A stretch of DNA of 6,753 nt from an uncultured Campylobacter sp. (GCA_938041615.1 CALISV010000389.1:1-6753); one strand, 5' to 3'. Numbered from the stretch's first letter, positions 1 through 6,635 are shown. Translations and numbers: made by a program. Notes: a model not told the origin generated them from the letters alone.

Positions 1-212
1 TGTGGCTACATTATAACTATAGGCCTTGGGATGGCGGCAGATATGATAAAGACGAAACGGATAAAGTCTTGCTTGCAAAAAATGTAACCAGGTTTAACTT
101 CACCGAAGCGAGTGGCGTTATCGTAATGAAACTATGCATAAGAGATGCCGGCAAATCTCTTGGCCAAAATAAAGCTGAAACTACGGTATGTAAAACAAAG
201 GCGGTGTATTAA
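1..212 (+). CDS. C-terminal part of a pseudopilin-like (type II secretion / competence) protein, 5' truncated by window edge
   Basis: An open frame runs from base 3 to the TAA at 210-212, giving the last 69 residues of a protein whose start lies before the window. The visible part ends with the segments VLLAKNVTRFNF, MKLCIRDAG and TVCKTKAVY. This is the beta-rich, two-cysteine tail I associate with minor pseudopilins of Campylobacter and relatives; the two cysteines (residues 45 and 63 of the visible part) could form a disulfide in the periplasm. Its stop codon overlaps the start of the next gene by one base (TAATG), so the two are almost certainly co-transcribed and translationally coupled, and that neighbour has an unmistakable prepilin leader. 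The prepilin leader that would prove the family is outside the window, so the assignment rests on the tail pattern and the context. Confidence 0.66.
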   Translation, partial: WLHYNYRPWDGGRYDKDETDKVLLAKNVTRFNFTEASGVIVMKLCIRDAGKSLGQNKAETTVCKTKAVY

Positions 213-670
213 TGAAAAAAGGGTTTAGTTTAATTACGGCGATAATTTTTATGGTTTTGATAGCAACCTTGTCTTTATTTTCTTTAAATATTTCATCCCT
301 AACCGCAAAACAAACAACGGATGTTTTTTTAAGAGAACAAGCTGAGCTTTTAGCGCAAAGCGCCACCGAACTAGCCATATTAGACTTGCTAGGAAGAGAT
401 TTTAGTGCAAAATGCCCTACAGGGAAAGATGCAGAAATATTTTCCTCCTACTTTCCTGGCAACGAAAAAGAAAATTCATTGTTTGAAGTAAATGTAAAAG
501 TAGAAAGAATTTTTGGTAAACTTGGCACATGCACTGGAGCAAACGTAACAACTATAAGCACACCTGAATCAATTGGAACAGTAATTCTAAACACAACAGT
601 TGAAAGCATTAAAGACAACAGAAGTATACCACCAATAAGAATTCACAGACGCACGATTCAGAAGCTCTAA
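212..670 (+). CDS. Minor pseudopilin with class III prepilin leader (GspK/PilX-like, no Glu at +5)
   Basis: 152 residues. The N-terminus MKKGFSLITAIIF is a type IV prepilin leader: a short basic peptide with prepilin peptidase cleavage expected after Gly4, leaving a mature protein that starts with Phe5. A hydrophobic helix (about residues 5-29) follows and would anchor the subunit in the inner membrane and later in the pseudopilus core. An amphipathic helix with REQAELLAQSATELA (41-55) comes next, then a globular periplasmic domain with two cysteines (C68, C107) that could form a disulfide. Most pseudopilins carry Glu at mature position +5; here it is Thr9. Loss of this residue is known for the tip subunit GspK. 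The gene overlaps the preceding one by one base. AAAGG at 197-201 is a rather distant Shine-Dalgarno (10 bases), fitting coupled translation. The gene is AT-rich (about 36% GC by hand count over 241-660), lower than alaS. The likely role is in a type II secretion or DNA-uptake pseudopilus; the exact subunit is not certain. Confidence 0.85.
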   Translation: MKKGFSLITAIIFMVLIATLSLFSLNISSLTAKQTTDVFLREQAELLAQSATELAILDLLGRDFSAKCPTGKDAEIFSSYFPGNEKENSLFEVNVKVERIFGKLGTCTGANVTTISTPESIGTVILNTTVESIKDNRSIPPIRIHRRTIQKL

Positions 671-684
671 AATAATACTTTATA

Positions 685-693
685 TGCTATAAT
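685..693 (+). promoter_or_regulatory. Extended -10 sigma-70 promoter of hpf
   Basis: TG at 685-686, one spacer base, then a perfect TATAAT at 688-693. There is no recognisable -35 box, as is usual for Campylobacter vegetative promoters. Transcription would start near 700, giving a leader of about 20 bases before the hpf start. It sits in the 51-base gap after the pseudopilin stop, where I see no terminator, so read-through from upstream is also possible. Confidence 0.72.
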
Positions 694-710
694 ATTAGCA
701 CTTTAACGTA

Positions 711-716
711 AAGGAG
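711..716 (+). promoter_or_regulatory. Ribosome binding site of hpf, decides between two adjacent ATGs
   Basis: AAGGAG lies only 2 bases before the ATG at 719 but 5 bases before the ATG at 722. The second spacing is workable and the first is too short, so the protein is taken to start at 722 (MNLSI) rather than with two methionines. Confidence 0.75.
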
Positions 717-721
717 AGATG

Positions 722-1255
722 ATGAATCTAAGCATCGTAGGTAAACAATTTGACCTAACAGACCCAATCAAACAACATATAGAAAACGCATTTGATGCGC
801 TTAACAAATACGGACTGGATATTATTTCGGGTCGTTGCGTAGTTTCTGCGGACGAAAAAAACGGCAAAAAAGGTTTTAGCGTAGAATTTGCGCTAAATTT
901 GGCAAAAAAAGACACGATCGTAATCCGCCACAAAGATAAAGATCTATACGCTGCAGTCGATCTTGCGCTTGAGCGCGCGTCAAAGGTGCTTCGCCGCGAG
1001 CACGACAAAAATACCACCGTCAAAAACAAAGACGACGGCAAAGCCGTTAGAGCCTCGATCGCAGACGAGCAGACGAGTGACAGCGAAGTAGATGAGATAA
1101 TCCCTATGGAGCTTGAGCTATATAAACCACTAGAGATCGAGGAAGCTATGCAAAAGCTAAAAGATAGCGATGCACAGTTTTACGTATTTAACGATATGGA
1201 TGCCAAAATGCGCGTGATCTACAAGCGCTCTGACGGCAAATTCGGACTTTATTAA
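722..1255 (+). CDS. hpf: Long-form ribosome hibernation promoting factor (HPF/RaiA family)
   Basis: 177 residues, the size of long HPF rather than the roughly 95-110 residues of short HPF or YfiA. Residues 1 to about 97 form the S30AE/sigma-54 modulation domain (MNLSIVGKQFDLTDPIKQHI at the start, a basic helix ERASKVLRREH near 84-94), which binds the 30S decoding centre. A charged low-complexity linker (about 98-128) follows. Residues 129-177 are the C-terminal dimerisation domain, recognisable from IEEAMQKLKDSDAQFYVFND and the ending VIYKRSDGKFGLY. In this family that domain pairs two 70S ribosomes into an inactive 100S dimer, so long HPF does alone what RMF and short HPF do in enterobacteria. 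The protein is cytoplasmic. The gene has its own promoter, a good RBS and an intrinsic terminator right after the stop, so it is probably monocistronic. The start at 722 is preferred over 719 because of RBS spacing. Confidence 0.96.
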   Translation: MNLSIVGKQFDLTDPIKQHIENAFDALNKYGLDIISGRCVVSADEKNGKKGFSVEFALNLAKKDTIVIRHKDKDLYAAVDLALERASKVLRREHDKNTTVKNKDDGKAVRASIADEQTSDSEVDEIIPMELELYKPLEIEEAMQKLKDSDAQFYVFNDMDAKMRVIYKRSDGKFGLY

Positions 1256-1263
1256 TCAAATTT

Positions 1264-1288
1264 AGGCGAGATAAACTCTCGCCTTTTT
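1264..1288 (+). terminator. Rho-independent terminator of hpf
   Basis: AGGCGAGA (1264-1271) pairs perfectly with TCTCGCCT (1277-1284) around a 5-base loop. The run of five T (1284-1288) supplies the U-tract, its first base also being the last pair of the stem. It begins 9 bases after the hpf stop codon. Confidence 0.92.
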
Positions 1289-1613
1289 ACTTTCACATCC
1301 ACAAAACCACTAATCAAATTTCAATCATTTATTACCTACTTTGCGACGCATTGCTTAAATTTTAATGATAAGCAAATTTGTGCAACAGCGATAGGTAGTT
1401 TTAAATACAAGTTTGAAAAGCTATTTTTAAACTTGATGATTGTAAGAGAAAATAGCCACTTTATGTGAAATTTTTTTCATCAACCAAAAACCCTATAGGC
1501 AACCACGCTCAAAACATGCAAATTTAGCCTCGTCAAGCTTCTAAGACTTTAATCACTAGGCATCAAGCCCAAATTTCGCCGCCAGCTTGCCGAGACTTAA
1601 AACTACGCCAAAT
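1289..1613. other. Convergent intergenic region without a recognisable gene
   Basis: 325 bases between the 3' ends of hpf (+) and the 151-residue gene (-). I find no tRNA, rRNA, CRISPR repeat or convincing open frame; the only small frame I checked (minus strand from about 1480, 17 codons) has no RBS. The stretch is AT-rich and holds seven AAATTT hexamers. It contains a 12-bp hairpin (1408-1435), a 7-bp hairpin (TTGCTTA 1351-1357 with TAAGCAA 1369-1375) and an outer TACCTA/TAGGTA pair (1333-1338 with 1392-1397). No clear terminator follows the minus-strand gene directly. Confidence 0.7.
1408..1435. other. Strong 12-bp inverted repeat / hairpin, possible minus-strand terminator
   Basis: CAAGTTTGAAAA (1408-1419) pairs with TTTTTAAACTTG (1424-1435) across the four-base loop GCTA, with one G:T wobble. 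Neither flank has a proper T-run: in the minus direction the stem is followed by TATTTAAAAC, in the plus direction by ATGATTG. It could end transcripts coming from the hemH operon, or be part of a structured RNA. The pairing is directly visible; the function is open. Confidence 0.5.
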
Positions 1614-2069
1614 TTATACGATACCTAAAACCGTGCCCAGCATTGACGGATTTTTATTTTGCAAAGATTGCTGTTTTTCTAGCAAGGAGTTACTTTGCAA
1701 GCTGGCTCGTAGCTCCTTTTCATATTTGGTCAAAAGATCATCCAGTATGGTTTCAAGCTCATCTCTTAGGCTTTTTTTCATATCGGTATTTAGTCCTAGA
1801 GCCTCCATCAGCTCCTCTTTTTTGACTCTTAGTTTTTCCTGTATTTTTTGTTCGTTCATCTGCGATAAAAATCCTGCTGCGCCAAGCTCCGTAAGAGTCT
1901 TTTTAAAACCTTCCACATCAGGCTCTTTGGCGGTTTTTATCGGCTCAACGGCTTTTTTGAGCTCTTTTTCAAAGTCGGCGCCTTTTACCGCCTTTGCAGT
2001 CTTTTCTATGGCTTTTTGCGCAAGCTCGGCCAAAATCTTTTGGATAAATTTTTGCTCTTCGATCGTCAT
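1614..2069 (-). CDS. Unrecognised helical, highly charged 151-residue protein
   Basis: I do not recognise the family. The protein is rich in Lys, Glu, Leu and Ala and has no Cys, Trp or His. It reads as almost entirely alpha-helical: a Lys/Glu helix (about 1-48), a break at KEPDVEG (48-54), a second helical block (55-90) and a long amphipathic helix (about 97-133) that may form a coiled coil. The tail is Gln/Asn-rich (134-141) and ends in the hydrophobic SMLGTVLGIV. There is no signal peptide or membrane helix. The start is supported by AAAGGA 6 bases before the ATG. It lies 40 bases downstream of hemH on the same strand with no visible promoter or terminator between, so it is probably the last gene of the hemH operon. 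The opposite-strand frame over the same bases encodes a Ser/Phe/Cys-rich product typical of an antisense shadow, which favours this strand. No function is proposed. Confidence 0.68.
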   Translation of the reverse strand: MTIEEQKFIQKILAELAQKAIEKTAKAVKGADFEKELKKAVEPIKTAKEPDVEGFKKTLTELGAAGFLSQMNEQKIQEKLRVKKEELMEALGLNTDMKKSLRDELETILDDLLTKYEKELRASLQSNSLLEKQQSLQNKNPSMLGTVLGIV

Positions 2070-2109
2070 TTTGCATCCTTTATAAAAGATACGTTATCGT
2101 AAGCAAATT

Positions 2110-3042
2110 TTATTCCTTAGCTTTGTTTGCGATAAATTTAGCAAATTTATCATCGTCGTTTGGGCAGGCTACAACGTCGTAAAAATCAAATTTTAGCTCG
2201 TCTGCGATATGGCGAAATTCCTTTGATAGCTCAAAAACAGTTTCAGAGTTATCGATACAAAACGAAATCGGATAAACGAGTGCTTTTTTGTCTTTTATCT
2301 CGGCTAGCGCTTGATTTAGCGAGGGTTCGAGCCATTTTACAGGGCCAAGCTTTGACTGGTATGCGAGCAAAATTTGCTTAAATTTAACCCCTCGCTTCTC
2401 CAAAATTTCGGTTAAAATTTGAACGTGCCGCTCGACGTGCTCCTCGTAGATATCGCCCGCATCGATCATCTTTTGCGGTAAAGAGTGCGCCGAAAATACC
2501 AGCGTTATCTCGCCTGAGTTTAGATTACGCGCAGCTTTTTCGATGTCGTCTATGATGATCTCGTTATATCTCTCATCCTCAAAAAACGGCTCGATGATTT
2601 TTACTTTCGCCTTTAAATTTAGCTCGGCTTGCGCCTTTTCAAAGTCGCTTATACTAGACGTTACGGTCGTAAACGAGTGGTGCGGGTAGAGAGGAAAAAC
2701 AACGATCTCAGAGGCCTCCGTAAACTCGGCCAAAACATCTTTTGCAAAAGGCGGCGTGTAGTTCATAGCAAAGGCTACCGCCGTATCATCGTCTAAAAAA
2801 TGCGAAATTTTACCGCATAGTTTCGCCGTAAGCTCGCAGATAGGCGACTTGCTGCCGATTTGACGGTAGTTATTTTGCGCGGTTTTTAGGCGCGATTTGG
2901 TTATCATAAACGCAACAAATTTGCGCAAAAACGGGCTTTTTATCCCCAGGATATACGGGTCGTTAAACATATTTTTTAAGAATACCTCAACCTCGCTAAG
3001 GTCGTTTGGTCCGCCCATATTTAGCAGTAAAATTAGCCTCAT
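2110..3042 (-). CDS. hemH: Ferrochelatase (protohaem ferro-lyase)
   Basis: 310 residues, normal for bacterial ferrochelatase. It inserts Fe2+ into protoporphyrin IX, the last step of protohaem synthesis, in the cytoplasm or at the inner membrane face. Family blocks appear in order: LLLNMGGPNDLSEVEVFL (5-22), the GSKSPI segment (63-68), MNYTPPF (93-99), VFPLYPHHSFTTVTSS (115-130), FSAHSLP (183-189) with the metal-site His186, LAYQSKLGPVKWLEP (226-240), and ISFCIDNSETVFEL (259-272) with conserved Glu267. His186 and Glu267 correspond to the two catalytic residues of the family. The start at 3042 is chosen because the family begins with MRLILLLN and because AGGAGG (3055-3050) lies 7 bases upstream. 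A longer frame from 3108 adds 22 basic residues with no family counterpart. The ATG overlaps the TGA of the upstream gene (ATGA), so translation is probably coupled. Confidence 0.98.
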   Translation of the reverse strand: MRLILLLNMGGPNDLSEVEVFLKNMFNDPYILGIKSPFLRKFVAFMITKSRLKTAQNNYRQIGSKSPICELTAKLCGKISHFLDDDTAVAFAMNYTPPFAKDVLAEFTEASEIVVFPLYPHHSFTTVTSSISDFEKAQAELNLKAKVKIIEPFFEDERYNEIIIDDIEKAARNLNSGEITLVFSAHSLPQKMIDAGDIYEEHVERHVQILTEILEKRGVKFKQILLAYQSKLGPVKWLEPSLNQALAEIKDKKALVYPISFCIDNSETVFELSKEFRHIADELKFDFYDVVACPNDDDKFAKFIANKAKE

Positions 3043-3899
3043 TCGCAAACCTCCTGAGCCTTTAGTGTGTCTTCGAGCGTACTTAGATCGCTTTTTGCGC
3101 CGCAACATGCCTGATAAAACTCGTTTAGTAACGCTTTAATCGGCGAAACGTCGCCATAAACCTTTAAATTTTGCTGCCCGTCAAGCGTGTATTTGTTTAG
3201 CTTAAGGCCCAGCATATCGCCGAAATACACGCCCCCGTTCGCGGCAAATTCGATCGTAAAGCGTTCTGCTTTAAAGCGCTTTGAGTTGTGGATACTAGCT
3301 AGCGTCTGGTTTTTAAATTTAAGCTGAAAAAGCGAGTCTGTTTCGCTTCTTTTGTCGTCGTTTTGGATTGAAACTTTATTGCTAAAGATTATCTCGCTAC
3401 CCGTTATAAACCTTGCAACATCGATGTTTTGTAAAATTTCAAGCTGCAAATTTACGCCCCTACTAAACCCTCGAGCGATATTTATCGAAAAAGCTTCCTT
3501 CTCTTTGGCAAGCTCTTTTTTTACCGAGGCGATTACGGGATTAAACCTATCGATAAAACCCATGTAAGCGCTGATATTTTGGGATTTAAAGCAGTATTTT
3601 AGCTCCCTTATCTCGCCTGATTTGCAAAGCCAAGGATCAAGCATGATAAATTTTATAAAATTTAGGCATTTAGGTATCAAATTTAGATATTTGTGCGTAT
3701 CAGTGACGATAAGAGCGTCGATGCGCACGGAGTCCAAAAGGTCGTTTATATTATCGTAAAAAGGAATCCGTCCGCAAATTTCGCTATTTTTAACGCCGTC
3801 AAAAATCGCCGCCAGTTCAAAGTGTTCCGAGCGACGAAGCTCGTTATAGTAGTGCTTCGCGTCGTTTCCAAAACCTATTATCGCAACTCGTTTTTTCAT
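3039..3899 (-). CDS. Gfo/Idh/MocA-fold oxidoreductase-like protein, catalytic motifs degenerate
   Basis: 286 residues. The N-terminus KKRVAIIGFGNDAKHYYNEL is a Rossmann dinucleotide-binding turn (G9-F-G11-N-D-A14), followed by LAAIFD (29-34) as the second strand and IDALIVTDTH (60-69), which matches the usual DAVIIATP...H segment. About 115-286 fit the alpha/beta substrate domain; FIDRFNPVI (115-123) and IDVARFITG (159-167) align with family landmarks. Two hallmarks are altered: the EKP motif is LDP (87-89), so the catalytic lysine position is Asp88, and the D-x3-H pair before IDVARFITG reads Leu153 and Gln157. It may therefore not be a dehydrogenase. From memory, a putative oxidoreductase gene (Cj0504c) occupies this place next to hemH in C. 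jejuni. The start at 3899 is chosen because an in-frame TTG at 3932 overlaps the predicted -10 box. It is the first gene of the minus-strand operon and overlaps hemH by 4 bases. Substrate unknown. Confidence 0.82.
   Translation of the reverse strand: MKKRVAIIGFGNDAKHYYNELRRSEHFELAAIFDGVKNSEICGRIPFYDNINDLLDSVRIDALIVTDTHKYLNLIPKCLNFIKFIMLDPWLCKSGEIRELKYCFKSQNISAYMGFIDRFNPVIASVKKELAKEKEAFSINIARGFSRGVNLQLEILQNIDVARFITGSEIIFSNKVSIQNDDKRSETDSLFQLKFKNQTLASIHNSKRFKAERFTIEFAANGGVYFGDMLGLKLNKYTLDGQQNLKVYGDVSPIKALLNEFYQACCGAKSDLSTLEDTLKAQEVCE
3050..3055 (-). promoter_or_regulatory. Ribosome binding site of hemH, inside the end of the upstream gene
   Basis: AGGAGG on the minus strand, 7 bases before the ATG at 3042. 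It is a near-perfect Shine-Dalgarno within the last codons of the oxidoreductase-like gene, and it fixes the hemH start at 3042 instead of 3108. Confidence 0.85.
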
Positions 3900-3931
3900 A
3901 ATCTTTTTCCAAAATTTAATGTTTTTAGACA

Positions 3932-3937
3932 ATTATA
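3932..3937 (-). promoter_or_regulatory. Promoter of the oxidoreductase-hemH operon
   Basis: A perfect TATAAT reads on the minus strand from 3937 to 3932, preceded by T-rich sequence as is common in Campylobacter promoters and with no clear -35 box. Transcription would begin near 3925, leaving a leader of about 26 bases before the ATG at 3899. A tandem TTACTAT repeat (3951-3945 and 3941-3935) overlaps it. Confidence 0.7.
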
Positions 3938-4031
3938 GTAAAAAATAGTAATTAAACGGATAATGCGAGCGATTTTTAAATTTTACCGACGCCTTTTTAT
4001 AGCGGGCCTCAAACAAGTTTTATTAAATTTA

Positions 4032-4040
4032 TGCTAAAAT
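4032..4040 (+). promoter_or_regulatory. Extended -10 promoter of alaS
   Basis: TG at 4032-4033, one base, then TAAAAT at 4035-4040 (one mismatch to TATAAT). No -35 box is evident. Transcription would start near 4047, about 30 bases before the alaS ATG. An 8-bp inverted repeat, AAGTTTTA (4015-4022) and TAAAACTT (4052-4059), brackets the box. Confidence 0.62.
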
Positions 4041-4076
4041 CAGCCCTATTTTAAAACTTTAATCAGGAAAAAAACG

Positions 4077-6626
4077 ATGGATATTAGAGAAGCTTATTTA
4101 AATTTTTTTGCAAGCAAAGGTCATGAGATCATTCCGTCTGCGCCGCTAGTGCCAAACGACGCTACGCTGCTTTTTACAAACGCCGGTATGGTGCCGTTTA
4201 AGAGCATTTTCACCGGCGAAGTGCCGCGCCCTACTCCGCCGATCCGCACGAGCTGTCAGACCTGCATCCGCGCAGGCGGCAAGCACAACGACCTAGATAA
4301 CGTCGGCTACACCGCGCGCCATCACACGTTTTTTGAAATGCTGGGCAACTTCAGCTTCGGCGAGTACTTCAAAAAAGACGCGATCGCGTATGCGTGGGAG
4401 TTCGTCACGCAGGTGCTAAAACTACCAAAAGACCGCCTCTACGTCACCGTTCACGAGAGCGACGACGAGGCGTTTGCGCTATGGGAGCAGCACATCGCAA
4501 AGGAGCGCATTTATAGATTCGGCGATCACGATAACTTCTGGCAGATGGGCGATACGGGGCCTTGCGGACCGTGCTCGGAGATCTTTTATGACCAAGGCGG
4601 CGAGCACTTTAACACGCCTGAGGACTACATGGGCGGCGACGGCGATAGGTTTCTTGAAATTTGGAACCTGGTTTTCATGCAGTACGAGCGCAGCAGCGAC
4701 GGCAAGCTGACCCCGCTACCAAAGCCTAGCATCGACACTGGCATGGGTCTTGAGCGCGTCACGGCGATAATGGAAGGCAAATTTAGCAACTACGACAGCT
4801 CGCTTTTTATGCCTCTTATCGAAGAAGTCGCAAAGCTTTGCGGCAAGCCTTACGCTTACGAGAGCGGCGCTAGCTACCGCGTCATCAGCGACCACATCCG
4901 CTCGGTAACTTTCCTGTTAGCTCAAGGCACTACATTTGACAAAGAGGGCCGCGGCTACGTGCTTCGCCGTATCCTACGCCGCGCGATCAGACACGGATAT
5001 TTGCTAGGTATAAAAGAGCCGTTTATGTACCGTCTCGTCGATAAAGTCTGCGAGCTAATGGGCGGCCACTACGCCTACCTAAACGAGAAAAAAGCGGCGG
5101 TAAAAGAGCAAATCAGACTCGAAGAAGAGAGGTTTTTAGCCACGATCGCAAGCGGACTCGAGCTTTTTGAGAGCGAGCTAGCGCGCACGAAAGATATTTT
5201 TAGTGGCGAAGCTGCATTTAAGCTTTACGATACATTCGGCTTCCCGCTAGACCTCACGGCCGATATGCTACGCGAAAAAGGACTTAAAGTCGATGAAGTA
5301 AAATTTGACGAGCTAATGAGCGAGCAAAAAGCGCGCGCTAAGGCTGCTTGGAAAGGCAGCGGCGACAAGAGCGCAAAGGGCGACTTTAAGGCGCTTTTAG
5401 AAAAATTTGGTGAAAACAAATTTAGCGGCTACGAGGAGCTTGAGCGCACGAGCAAGGTTTTAGCGCTACTTGACGAGGATTTTAAAGAAACTCAAATTTT
5501 AAAAGCGGGCGAGCAAGGCTGGGCGATGTTTGACGTGACGCCTTTTTACGCACAAAGCGGCGGCCAGACAGGTGACAGCGGCGAGATCGCGGGCGCGGCC
5601 GACATACTAGATACGCAGAAGTTTTTCGGGCTAAATTTATCAAACGTCGCGGTTAAAAAAGAGCTTAAAATCGGCGACGCCGTGAAGCTAAAAGTAAGCG
5701 AGCAAAGAGCCGAGATCGCGCGCCACCACAGCGCCACGCACCTACTCCATGCCGCACTTAGAAGCGTGCTGGGAACGCATATCGCGCAGGCTGGATCTAG
5801 CGTAGAGGCAAACAGACTCAGGTTTGACTTCTCGCATCCAAAGGCAGTGACGGCGGATGAGCTAACAAAGATCGAAAATTTCGTCAATGCGGCGATTAGC
5901 GAAAATATAGAGGCAAAAACGGAGATAATGGACATCGAGGAAGCTAAAAATAGTGGCGCGATCGCTCTTTTTGGCGAAAAATACGCCGACAATGTACGCG
6001 TACTAAGCTTCGGCGAGGTCAGCAAGGAGCTTTGCGGCGGTACGCATGTGGCAAATTTAAGCCAGATCGGCGCGTTTTTCATCACTAAAGAAGGCGGCGT
6101 GAGCGCGGGCGTGCGTAGGATCGAGGCCGTGTGCTCCAAAGCTGCGCTAAATCTAGCAAAAGCCTGGCGCGGCGAGATCGAAGAGCTAAAAACAGAGCTA
6201 AAAAGCGCCGAACCGATGAATGCGGTAAAAAAACTAAAAGCCGAGATAAAAAGCCTAAAAGATAAAACCAAGCAGGCAAAAGACGCACACGCACTGGCGG
6301 TAGTGAACGTAAACGAGACCAAGCTTTGCGTCGCTGTGATTGACAGCGGCGACATAAAGGCGACCATAGACGAGTTTAAAAACGAGAACGAAAAGGCGGC
6401 GATCCTGCTCGTGCAAGTAAATGAAGATGGCAAAATCGCTCTGGCTGCCGGCGTGAAAAATGCGGCTTTAAAAGCGGGCGAATGGGTCAAATTTACGGCT
6501 CAAATTTTAGGCGGAAACGGCGGCGGCAAGGATGATTTTGCCACCGCAGGCGGTAAAAACGTACTAGCGATAGAGGATGCGATCAGGCAGGCGTTTGAGT
6601 TTGCTAAAATCAAGCTGGAAAAATAA
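4077..6626 (+). CDS. alaS: Alanyl-tRNA synthetase
   Basis: 849 residues, complete (E. coli 876). It attaches alanine to tRNA-Ala in the cytoplasm and hydrolyses mischarged Ser- and Gly-tRNA-Ala. Class II catalytic core: N-terminal [16 protein letters not shown], motif 2 around R81[14 protein letters not shown]95, motif 3 DTGMGLERV (220-228). The tRNA-recognition region includes [17 protein letters not shown] (291-307). The editing domain has all four zinc ligands: H551 and H555 in HSATHLL, and C653 and H657 in CGGTHV. A charged helical linker (about 698-738) leads to the C-terminal DHHA1 domain with its glycine-rich signature [15 protein letters not shown] (812-826). All key residues are present and there is no frameshift. 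The start is supported by AGGA (4065-4068) 8 bases upstream and by the family N-terminus. The gene is divergent from the hemH operon. GC is clearly higher than in the pseudopilin genes (three 60-base lines counted by hand gave 43-67%). Confidence 0.99.
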   Translation: MDIREAYLNFFASKGHEIIPSAPLVPNDATLLFTNAGMVPFKSIFTGEVPRPTPPIRTSCQTCIRAGGKHNDLDNVGYTARHHTFFEMLGNFSFGEYFKKDAIAYAWEFVTQVLKLPKDRLYVTVHESDDEAFALWEQHIAKERIYRFGDHDNFWQMGDTGPCGPCSEIFYDQGGEHFNTPEDYMGGDGDRFLEIWNLVFMQYERSSDGKLTPLPKPSIDTGMGLERVTAIMEGKFSNYDSSLFMPLIEEVAKLCGKPYAYESGASYRVISDHIRSVTFLLAQGTTFDKEGRGYVLRRILRRAIRHGYLLGIKEPFMYRLVDKVCELMGGHYAYLNEKKAAVKEQIRLEEERFLATIASGLELFESELARTKDIFSGEAAFKLYDTFGFPLDLTADMLREKGLKVDEVKFDELMSEQKARAKAAWKGSGDKSAKGDFKALLEKFGENKFSGYEELERTSKVLALLDEDFKETQILKAGEQGWAMFDVTPFYAQSGGQTGDSGEIAGAADILDTQKFFGLNLSNVAVKKELKIGDAVKLKVSEQRAEIARHHSATHLLHAALRSVLGTHIAQAGSSVEANRLRFDFSHPKAVTADELTKIENFVNAAISENIEAKTEIMDIEEAKNSGAIALFGEKYADNVRVLSFGEVSKELCGGTHVANLSQIGAFFITKEGGVSAGVRRIEAVCSKAALNLAKAWRGEIEELKTELKSAEPMNAVKKLKAEIKSLKDKTKQAKDAHALAVVNVNETKLCVAVIDSGDIKATIDEFKNENEKAAILLVQVNEDGKIALAAGVKNAALKAGEWVKFTAQILGGNGGGKDDFATAGGKNVLAIEDAIRQAFEFAKIKLEK

Positions 6627-6635
6627 GCTTGGCGT

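Noticed and set aside
703..1041. Minus-strand 112-codon frame opposite hpf
   Set aside because: Antisense shadow of a well-supported HPF gene; no RBS or recognisable motif.
1536..1605. Imperfect direct repeat (AGCTT...AGACTT...ACTA) at 1536-1558 and 1584-1605
   Set aside because: The copies match only in short blocks with an offset of one base and in AT-rich sequence; chance cannot be excluded and no element boundaries are visible.
1633..2085. Plus-strand 150-codon frame opposite the 151-residue gene
   Set aside because: The product is Ser/Phe/Cys-rich and looks like an antisense read of Lys/Glu codons, while the minus frame has a good RBS, operon context and normal composition.
3043..3108. 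ATG at 3108 as the start of HemH (22 extra basic residues)
   Set aside because: The extra residues have no counterpart in ferrochelatases, they would lengthen the overlap with the upstream gene, and a near-perfect RBS serves the ATG at 3042.
3900..3932. TTG start at 3932 extending the oxidoreductase-like protein by 11 residues
   Set aside because: The TTG overlaps the TATAAT box at 3937-3932 and lies upstream of the predicted transcription start; the Rossmann strand begins right after the ATG at 3899.
5546..6490. Long minus-strand open frame (314 codons) inside alaS
   Set aside because: It is antisense to the editing and C-terminal domains of a full-length alaS with all key residues. Its product is Ser/Ala/Phe-rich without recognisable motifs, typical of a shadow of GC-rich coding sequence.
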